Shown: positions 1 to 4,711 of the stretch, one piece after another
Layout: every line of letters begins with the position of its first letter
Numbering within the stretch: the first letter of the stretch is position 1
Program-made: the position numbers and the translations under genes
Source of the DNA: an uncultured Clostridia bacterium
GTDB taxonomy: Bacteria > Bacillota > Clostridia > Oscillospirales > Ruminococcaceae
Direction: 5' to 3'
Length of the DNA stretch: 7,152 bases
Assembly (NCBI GenBank): GCA_946533615.1
Contig: CAMNBY010000042.1
Coordinates: forward strand, 1 to 7,152
Notes under the pieces: model-generated
What the model was told of the DNA's origin: nothing
The model's input: only the letters and a program-made list of their open reading frames with translations
The model's database searches: none

Positions 1-7
1 GCTGAAA

Positions 8-679
8 ATGGAACTGAACGAGCTGACACGGGAACGCTTGACGGATGACCGTACATACAAAGAGGTCAAGGACGTTGCGGAAGGTTTAACGCGGGCGGGG
101 AGATTGCCTGCATGTGATTTACTACGATACATCAAGTTGGCAGAGTATGAGCAAGCTGAAAACAACAAAGAGGAGGTAGCTGCAATGAACAAAGCTGAAA
201 CCATAGATGAAGTTGTTCATGAAATTTTAGAGGATAGCGATTACAAGAAAGCACATCGCGAAAATCACATAATGATCAATATTGTTGTAAATGGAAAACG
301 TGATCCTTATTATAGCATCTTATACTACGACAAAAGGGATGGCCATTTTTATGAAGGCTTCGGGACGAAAAACTACAAAATTGTAAAGGCTTATCAAAAG
401 GCATACTTTGCCCAAATAGATCCTGAATTTGTTGAAAAGCGTTCTTTGAAGCTCGAAGATAAGCACTGGAACGAGTGCCGCCAGATCGCTCTCTACCAGA
501 ATGAGCTCTCGCAGGCGCTGGATCTGCTCTCGGAGTGCTACGGGGCGCTGAACGCCCTCGGAAATCTCGCGCCCAGCCTGCCGCGAGATGTGCAGGACTA
601 CGTCGAGGGGCTGTGTGTCAGGATCGACGGCCTCAGGGAAGAGTCGGCCAGAACAACAGCCGGAAAGGAGGGCAAATAA
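8..679 (+). CDS. Hypothetical phage protein, apparently mosaic
   Basis: I do not recognise a function. The reading frame is open to the left edge of the window, so the ATG at 8 is only the first visible start and has no visible ribosome binding site; the gene may begin upstream. From that ATG it encodes 223 residues with three parts. Residues 1-59 are charged and helical (TDDRTYKEVKDVAEGLTRAG). Residues about 60-150 are Tyr/Lys/Asp-rich and probably mixed alpha/beta (YYSILYYDKRDGHFY). Residues about 155-223 form a Leu-rich helical tail (NECRQIALYQNELSQALDLL), plausibly a coiled coil. The parts differ in composition: about 55% GC at 61-120, 35% at 181-420 and 63% at 481-600. An in-frame ATG at 185 has an excellent AGGAGG eight bases upstream, so a 164-residue product is a real alternative. 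The stop codon directly abuts the next start. No signal peptide or membrane segment is seen. Confidence 0.7.
   Translation: MELNELTRERLTDDRTYKEVKDVAEGLTRAGRLPACDLLRYIKLAEYEQAENNKEEVAAMNKAETIDEVVHEILEDSDYKKAHRENHIMINIVVNGKRDPYYSILYYDKRDGHFYEGFGTKNYKIVKAYQKAYFAQIDPEFVEKRSLKLEDKHWNECRQIALYQNELSQALDLLSECYGALNALGNLAPSLPRDVQDYVEGLCVRIDGLREESARTTAGKEGK
171..187 (+). promoter_or_regulatory. Strong internal Shine-Dalgarno and in-frame ATG within the first gene
   Basis: AGGAGG at 171-176 is followed after eight bases by ATG at 185-187, in frame with the ATG at 8. It is the best ribosome binding site near the 5' end of this gene, whereas none is visible before the ATG at 8. Either the true start is 185, or two in-frame genes became joined when the upstream one lost its stop. 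The site also falls where the sequence changes from about 55% to 35% GC, which favours a junction between two formerly separate genes. Confidence 0.6.
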
Positions 680-1012
680 ATGAAAGTAATCAGATGCAAA
701 GACTGCGCTCTTGCGAACGAACTGCAATGCCCGCTGAACTACATCGACAAGCAGAGAATGATAATCACAGAACGTTCACCGATGTTCTTCTGCGGCAAAG
801 CCCAGGCAACAGCACAGTATGAACCGACTTATGGCGATAGCATCCGCAACATGACAGATGCCCAGCTTGCCGACCTGTTATATCGGAAAGAAAAAGAAGG
901 CTATGATATGCACGGTCACGAGGGAAGCAAGTTTTCATGGGCGTTACTGAAAAAAATATACCGAGCTTATGTCAGCACGCCGGAGGGCGATGACATTGTG
1001 GTTAAGGAGTAA
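680..1012 (+). CDS. Small Cys-rich phage protein, possible zinc-binding
   Basis: This encodes a 110-residue protein. The start is well supported: AAAGGAGGG at 664-672 lies seven bases before the ATG, and the ATG directly follows the stop of the previous gene, suggesting translational coupling. The N-terminus has Cys6-x2-Cys9, then Cys17-Pro and Cys38-Gly, a spacing that could bind one zinc ion. Small phage proteins starting with an RCKDC motif and ending the Cys-rich part with a CG or CS pair are common in Clostridia prophages and are usually annotated hypothetical. The C-terminal half (MTDAQLADLLYRKEKEGYD, then a helix ending VVKE) is predicted helical. Its position just before the late regulator suggests the end of an early or middle operon. 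The function is unknown; nucleic-acid binding is possible but only inferred from the cysteines. Confidence 0.75.
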   Translation: MKVIRCKDCALANELQCPLNYIDKQRMIITERSPMFFCGKAQATAQYEPTYGDSIRNMTDAQLADLLYRKEKEGYDMHGHEGSKFSWALLKKIYRAYVSTPEGDDIVVKE

Positions 1013-1016
1013 GGTT

Positions 1017-1415
1017 ATGACACCTAAAGAATACCTCTCGCAGGTGCGAAAGATGGACAGCCGCCTGAAGCTCATCGGGCTGAAGATTGAGAAGCTGCGC
1101 TCGGCGCTCGATTACCGTTCGCCTGCCCTCGAGGGCTCAGGGGGCGGCAGCAGCGCCGACAAGCTCCCCGATACGATCTCGCTGATCGTGGACTACGAGC
1201 AGCAGGCCGAAGAGCTCCGGCAGGAGTACATCGCAAAGTACAAGGAGATCGACCGCAGCATCGCCGCCGTCCCCGATCCAGTCCTGAGAGAGGTGCTTGA
1301 GCGACGCTACCTGCTCTATCAGCGCTGGGAGCAGATAGCAGAGGAGATGCACTTCACGCAGCGGCATATCCACCGTCTACACGGGTCGGCGCTGCAAAAG
1401 ATAAAATGTCATTGA
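1017..1415 (+). CDS. DUF1492-type sigma-like/HTH late transcription regulator
   Basis: This encodes 132 residues. AAGGAG at 1004-1009 lies seven bases before the ATG, and the upstream in-frame GTG/ATG codons have no such site. Residues 1-80 are two long helices (MTPKEYLSQVRKMDSRL; EQQAEELRQEYIAKYKEIDR) broken by a Gly/Ser linker around 40-46. Residues 85-130 contain VPDPVLREVLERRYLLYQRW, then EQIAEEM and RHIHRLHGSAL, a sigma-70 region 4-like helix-turn-helix. This architecture matches the DUF1492 family and its ArpU/RinA-like relatives, which control late genes in Gram-positive phages and commonly lie just before terminase. Here the gene ends inside a candidate promoter with two AATGTCA repeats that reads toward terminase, so the natural inference is that the protein activates that promoter. 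The family call is firm; the exact binding site and activator role are inferred. Confidence 0.85.
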   Translation: MTPKEYLSQVRKMDSRLKLIGLKIEKLRSALDYRSPALEGSGGGSSADKLPDTISLIVDYEQQAEELRQEYIAKYKEIDRSIAAVPDPVLREVLERRYLLYQRWEQIAEEMHFTQRHIHRLHGSALQKIKCH

Positions 1416-1421
1416 ATGTCA
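1405..1421 (+). repeat. Two AATGTCA direct repeats, one helical turn apart
   Basis: AATGTCA occurs at 1405-1411 and again at 1415-1421, ten bases apart and therefore on the same DNA face. The second copy overlaps the candidate -35 at 1412-1417. This is a plausible binding site for a dimer or tandem monomers of the DUF1492 regulator encoded immediately upstream. The repeats and spacing are seen directly; the protein partner is inferred from position. Confidence 0.5.
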
Positions 1422-1570
1422 CTATCTACTTGTGGTATCATTAAGATAGCAGAAATGCAAAGAGGGGAGCTGCGGTCCACACCTGCCGACCGCAGCACCC
1501 GACGGAGCGAAAGCTCCGTATGCAGTCGCAGAGCGCACGAGCTCGGCAGCTGCACCACAGGTATTTTCAT
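1409..1570 (-). CDS. Possible 53-residue antisense small protein
   Basis: On the minus strand AGGAGA (1584-1579) lies a normal distance before ATG (1570-1568), which opens 53 codons ending with TGA at 1411-1409. The product starts MKIPVVQLPSSCALRLH, is Arg/Leu-rich, and ends with DSDIQ. It runs antisense through the hairpin array and late promoter and into the regulator gene. For: the ribosome binding site and spacing are as good as those of the accepted genes. Against: it is short, it covers non-coding elements that explain the conservation one might see, it resembles no family I know with confidence, and the nearest minus-strand promoter-like sequence would start transcription inside it. 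Confidence 0.22.
   Translation of the reverse strand: MKIPVVQLPSSCALRLHTELSLRRVLRSAGVDRSSPLCISAILMIPQVDSDIQ
1412..1441 (+). promoter_or_regulatory. Candidate phage late promoter
   Basis: TTGAAT at 1412-1417 (4 of 6 against the -35 consensus) is followed after 18 bases by TATCAT at 1436-1441 (5 of 6 against the -10). The -10 has an upstream TGG, giving an extended -10. It overlaps the last codons and stop of the DUF1492 gene and points toward terminase; a transcript would begin near 1448. A weak -35 with a good extended -10 is what an activator-dependent promoter often looks like. Confidence 0.55.
1469..1554 (+). ncRNA. Structured hairpin array in the late leader
   Basis: Three inverted repeats lie side by side. 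The first pairs GCTGCGGTC (1469-1477) with GACCGCAGC (1488-1496), nine bases with a ten-base loop. The second pairs ACGGAGC (1502-1508) with GCTCCGT (1513-1519) around a GAAA tetraloop, a classic GNRA hairpin. The third pairs TGCAG (1521-1525) with CTGCA (1550-1554), with an inner GAGC/GCTC pairing (1531-1534 with 1541-1544). If the upstream promoter is used, they form the 5' leader of the terminase transcript. The inverted repeats would also fold on the other strand, so a minus-strand RNA cannot be excluded. I do not recognise a known RNA family. Confidence 0.45.
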
Positions 1571-1596
1571 TATAATATTCTCCTAATTATTGTCGA
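1569..1596 (-). promoter_or_regulatory. Minus-strand promoter-like sequence
   Basis: Read on the minus strand, TCGACA (1596-1591, 5 of 6 against consensus) is followed after 16 bases by a perfect TATAAT (1574-1569). A transcript would start near 1562 and run leftward, antisense to the hairpin array and late promoter. The region is locally AT-rich, so chance is possible. The same bases also form the spacer between Shine-Dalgarno and ATG of the minus-strand small ORF, so the two readings are alternatives. Confidence 0.35.
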
Positions 1597-1625
1597 AGGG
1601 CGGTCTCCGGGAGGGGGTCGCTCTT
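1596..1625 (+). promoter_or_regulatory. Long G.U-rich hairpin before the small terminase
   Basis: As RNA, positions 1596-1608 can pair fully with 1613-1625 around a GGGA loop, 13 pairs of which several are G.U. Three U residues follow (1624-1626, two of them in the stem), too few for a confident terminator. It ends about 15 bases before the AGGAGG of the small terminase gene. It may be an RNA processing site, a weak attenuator, or a stabiliser of the late mRNA; the sequence does not decide which. Confidence 0.4.
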
Positions 1626-1653
1626 TGGCGTTGTGAGGGAAGGAGGGGAGAGT

Positions 1654-2052
1654 ATGGCAGGCAGGCCTAAGAAGTTCAAGGAGGGCAAGCATCTTGTCGA
1701 GTTGTTCACTGAGTTTTGTGACGAGATAAAAGCCAATATGTTTCTTGAAGTCCCGACACAGACTAACTTCTGCCGATGGCTTTCAAGACGCTTCTCACCC
1801 TGCGACAGAAAAACGATCTACAATTCACTGAACGAATATTTCCCCACTATAAAAAAGCAGTTTGAACAGCTCCAGTCTGATACGATTGCCGAAGGCGCGA
1901 TGCTCGGAAAATACCAGCAAACCATGTCTATTTTCGCACTAAAAAACTGGTGCAAATGGCAGGACAAGCCCGAGCCGGTTTCATCGGATGCTGCGGACGA
2001 CGGCTTTCTTGATGCACTTGAAGGAAAGGCCGGTAGTCTGTGGGAAGGGTAG
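1654..2052 (+). CDS. terS: Phage terminase small subunit
   Basis: This encodes 132 residues that recognise the viral DNA and recruit the large subunit for head filling. The ATG at 1654 is chosen because AGGAGG at 1641-1646 lies seven bases upstream; the in-frame GTG at 1633 precedes that site. The protein opens with a basic MAGRPKKF stretch typical of terminase small subunits, followed by a helical region with TNFCRWLSRRF and DRKTIYNSLNEYFP (residues 38-64) that probably forms the DNA-binding unit. A conserved-looking tail follows (GKYQQTMSIFALKNWCKW, residues 85-102), as in phage DNA-packaging proteins of this kind. The acidic end (DDGFLDAL) overlaps the large-subunit gene by 13 bases. Immediate linkage to an unmistakable large subunit makes the assignment strong although the small subunit itself is divergent. 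Confidence 0.85.
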   Translation: MAGRPKKFKEGKHLVELFTEFCDEIKANMFLEVPTQTNFCRWLSRRFSPCDRKTIYNSLNEYFPTIKKQFEQLQSDTIAEGAMLGKYQQTMSIFALKNWCKWQDKPEPVSSDAADDGFLDALEGKAGSLWEG

Positions 2053-3356
2053 ACGGCAGCGGGGTTCGAGCTCCGGTATTCAGCTGGAAGCGTTTTTCAA
2101 AGAAGCAGCTGAAGGTTCTGACATGGTGGACTGACTGCTCGCCCGTGAAGGGTATGGACGGCATTATCTGTGACGGCGCGGTCAGATCCGGTAAGACGGT
2201 GTGCATGGCGCTGTCCTTCGTGCTGTGGGCAATGCAGGACTTTGCAAACTGCAATTTCGCGATAGCCGGAAAGACCGTCAGCTCTGTGCGGCGCAACGTC
2301 GTGGCAGATCTTTCTCTGATGCTCAGGGGCCGCGGCTACAAGGTCGCGGAGCAGGTGTCAAAGAATCAGCTGACTGTCACTAAAGGGGCAGTTGCTAACG
2401 TTTTTTATCTCTTCGGAGGAAAGGACGAGAGCTCGGCTTCTCTGATCCAGGGCGTTACTCTCGCAGGAGTGCTGCTTGATGAGGCCGCGCTGATGCCTCA
2501 GAGCTTCGTTGATCAGGCCGCTGCAAGATGCTCGATCAGCGGCGCGAAGCTGTGGTTCAACTGCAACCCCGAAGGCCCTGCGCACTGGTTCAAGCGCGAA
2601 TGGATAGATAAGCGCGAGGAAAAACGTATGCTTTATCTGTCATTCAGTATGGACGACAACCTCTCCCTCGACGAACGAACCAAAGAACGGTATCGGACCA
2701 TGTTTTCAGGGGTGTTCTACGAGCGTTTCATTCTTGGAAAGTGGTCAGCAGCGGACGGCATCATCTATGATATGTTCGATGAGAAACGCCATGTTCTGCA
2801 CGTCCTCCCGGAGCTCGACGAAAGAGCGCCGAAGTACGTTTCTTGCGATTACGGAACTACAAATCCTTGCTGCTTCCTGCTCTGGGTAAAAGCAAAAACA
2901 GGAGAATGGATCGCTGCCAAGGAGTACTATTGGAACAGCCGCGAGCGGGGCAGGCAGAAGACCGATGAGGAATATGTCAACGACATGGAGGAATTCATCG
3001 GCGCCGAAAAAGTAAGATATATCATTATAGATCCTTCGGCGGCTTCTTTCATAGCAGCGCTGAAGCGCAGAGGCTTTGGCAATATTCTTGCAGCCGATAA
3101 CGCCGTTGTCCCCGGGATCAGGCTTGTCAGCGGTATGCTGGGCGGATACAAGCTTCTCTGCATGGATACCTGCAAGAACCTGATAAGAGAGCGAGGCTCC
3201 TATGCCTGGGATAAGGCAGCTGCTTTGAGAGGCGATGACAAGCCGATAAAACAGTTTGACCATGCGATGGATGCTGAAAGATACTTTGTATCAACGATAC
3301 TGACTCCCGCCAGAAAGGTCGGGACGAGTGATCTGAGAGTGAGGATAGGAATATGA
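2040..3356 (+). CDS. terL: Phage terminase large subunit (ATPase and nuclease)
   Basis: This encodes 438 residues, a normal length for the Terminase_3 family, which powers DNA packaging at the portal and cuts the concatemer. The N-terminal ATPase shows Walker A GAVRSGKT (46-53), Walker B GVLLDEA (143-149, Asp147 and Glu148) and a coupling motif FNCNPEG (173-179). The C-terminal RNase H-like nuclease shows the expected acidic residues: Asp270 in SCDYGT, Asp331 in IIIDPSA, and Asp408/Asp411 in FDHAMDAERY. All key motifs are intact, so the enzyme looks functional. The start is GTG at 2040: an in-frame TAG at 2034-2036 bars anything further upstream, and AAGGAAAGG at 2021-2029 provides the ribosome binding site. 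It overlaps the small subunit by 13 bases and the portal by four (ATGA), indicating coupled translation in one late operon. Confidence 0.97.
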   Translation: MGRVDGSGVRAPVFSWKRFSKKQLKVLTWWTDCSPVKGMDGIICDGAVRSGKTVCMALSFVLWAMQDFANCNFAIAGKTVSSVRRNVVADLSLMLRGRGYKVAEQVSKNQLTVTKGAVANVFYLFGGKDESSASLIQGVTLAGVLLDEAALMPQSFVDQAAARCSISGAKLWFNCNPEGPAHWFKREWIDKREEKRMLYLSFSMDDNLSLDERTKERYRTMFSGVFYERFILGKWSAADGIIYDMFDEKRHVLHVLPELDERAPKYVSCDYGTTNPCCFLLWVKAKTGEWIAAKEYYWNSRERGRQKTDEEYVNDMEEFIGAEKVRYIIIDPSAASFIAALKRRGFGNILAADNAVVPGIRLVSGMLGGYKLLCMDTCKNLIRERGSYAWDKAAALRGDDKPIKQFDHAMDAERYFVSTILTPARKVGTSDLRVRIGI

Positions 3357-4711
3357 TGTTTACAATTTCACCAAGCACAGAGATCTCTGCCGAGCTTGCG
3401 GCGAGGTTTGTGAAAAAGCATAATGAAAAGGCAGTCCCCCGCCTGGCAAGGCTGAAAAACTACTACGAGGGAAAGCACGATATACTCAAGCGCGAAAAAG
3501 ATGTCGGCCTAAGCAACAACAAGGTCGTGATAAATCACGCCGCATACATTGCCAATATCTCTTCGGGGTATCTAACGGGAAACCCTGTCAGTTACAAATC
3601 CGAGGCTGACATAGAGCCGTTAGTAGACCTGTTGAAGAAAGCGGATGCGTCAACGCAGGACGCAGACCTTGCACTGGACGGTGCGATCTATGGAAGAATG
3701 TTCGAGCTGATATACATGGACAACGGTGAGCCTGCGCGGCCTAAGCTCGCCAAAGCCGACCCGCTCGGTGCATTTGTTGTTTATGATAATACCGTGCAGC
3801 ACAACGAGCTTTTCGGCGTTACATACACACCGGATAGAGACTTCGACGATAAGCTCAAGGGCTATGATTGTATGTTGTATACAGCGGATCACAAGCAGAG
3901 CTTTCGCCTTGACGGCAGGCTTCTGCTCGTATCTGTCGATGAGCCGCAGGAGCACCACTTCGGTCTTGTTCCGCTGCTGGAGATCTGGAACAGCCCGATC
4001 TGCAGCGGCGACTTTGAAGCAGTCATCGAACTCATAGATGCCTACAACACGTTGGCCTCTGACCGTATCAACGACAAGGAACAGTTCGTTGATGCGCTGC
4101 TGGTCATTATCGGGCAGGTGTTTGGTGATTCTGATGAGGAAAAGAGCGAGACCTTCAGGGCGGTCAAGCGTAATCGTCTGCTGGAGCTTTCGGAGGGAGG
4201 CTCGGCACAGTTCCTTACACGGCAGCTCGACGAGTCTGCTGTTGAGATCCTTCGCAAGGCGATCAAGGAGGATATCCATACGATCTCAATGGTTCCCGAC
4301 TTCTCTGATGAAAAATTTTCAGGGAACACCTCGGGCGTGGCCATGGCTTATAAGCTCTTTGCATTTGAAATGATGGCTAAGGTCAAGGAGCGGTTTTTCA
4401 AGGAAGGGCTCCGCTATCGCCTGCGGTGCTTTGCAAATGTTCTTTCAGTACAGCGAGGCAGCAGGATAGACGTTGATGAGATCGAGATCACTATGTCGCG
4501 AACTCTTCCTGCCAACAATACCGAGCTCGCACAGATGGTGGCTACGCTTGCCGATCAGGTCAGCAATGAAACGCTTATCTCTCAGCTGCCGTTTGTTGAG
4601 GACGCGGAGAAAGAGCTGGAACGCCTTGCAGCCGAAAAGCAGCAGGCCGCGAAGCTGCAAAGCGACCTGTTCTCCCTGGACTCAGACGGAGATGATCTGA
4701 TTGAAGAGTGA
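3353..4711 (+). CDS. Phage portal protein, SPP1 gp6-like
   Basis: This encodes 452 residues, within the usual range for the SPP1-type portal family. Portals form the ring at one head vertex through which DNA is packaged and ejected and to which terminase docks. Typical signs are an N-terminal RLARLKNYYEGKHDIL (30-45), NNKVVINHAAYIANISSGYL (55-74) leading to TGNPVSY, and a C-terminal region around 315-340 with DEKFSGNTSGVAMAYKLF, a stretch recurring in this family. The end is charged and flexible (LFSLDSDGDDLIEE), as in many portals. ATG at 3353 is used, with GAGGA at 3341-3345 seven bases upstream; ATG at 3356 is an equivalent alternative. The gene overlaps terminase by four bases and the MuF gene by eleven. 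No frameshift or lost segment is seen. Confidence 0.95.
   Translation: MMFTISPSTEISAELAARFVKKHNEKAVPRLARLKNYYEGKHDILKREKDVGLSNNKVVINHAAYIANISSGYLTGNPVSYKSEADIEPLVDLLKKADASTQDADLALDGAIYGRMFELIYMDNGEPARPKLAKADPLGAFVVYDNTVQHNELFGVTYTPDRDFDDKLKGYDCMLYTADHKQSFRLDGRLLLVSVDEPQEHHFGLVPLLEIWNSPICSGDFEAVIELIDAYNTLASDRINDKEQFVDALLVIIGQVFGDSDEEKSETFRAVKRNRLLELSEGGSAQFLTRQLDESAVEILRKAIKEDIHTISMVPDFSDEKFSGNTSGVAMAYKLFAFEMMAKVKERFFKEGLRYRLRCFANVLSVQRGSRIDVDEIEITMSRTLPANNTELAQMVATLADQVSNETLISQLPFVEDAEKELERLAAEKQQAAKLQSDLFSLDSDGDDLIEE

Noticed and set aside
969..1016. An upstream start for the DUF1492 gene that would lengthen it by 16 residues.
   Set aside because: It has no Shine-Dalgarno, lies inside the previous gene, and the ATG at 1017 has AAGGAG at ideal spacing and gives the usual family N-terminus.
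1571..1576. A + strand TATAAT between the hairpins and the small terminase.
   Set aside because: No recognisable -35 lies 16 to 18 bases upstream and there is no extended -10. The TATAAT on the opposite strand fits better.
1455..1586. A 43-codon + strand frame through the hairpin array (starts MQRGELRSTPADR, ends with a hydrophobic IFIIIFS).
   Set aside because: It has no ribosome binding site, starts only a few bases after the inferred transcript start, and its sequence is dictated by the hairpins. I see no reason to call it a gene.
3650..4279. Long minus-strand open frames opposite the portal gene.
   Set aside because: They lie entirely antisense to a clear portal gene, have no convincing ribosome binding site and no family likeness. 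They are side effects of the coding bias on the + strand.
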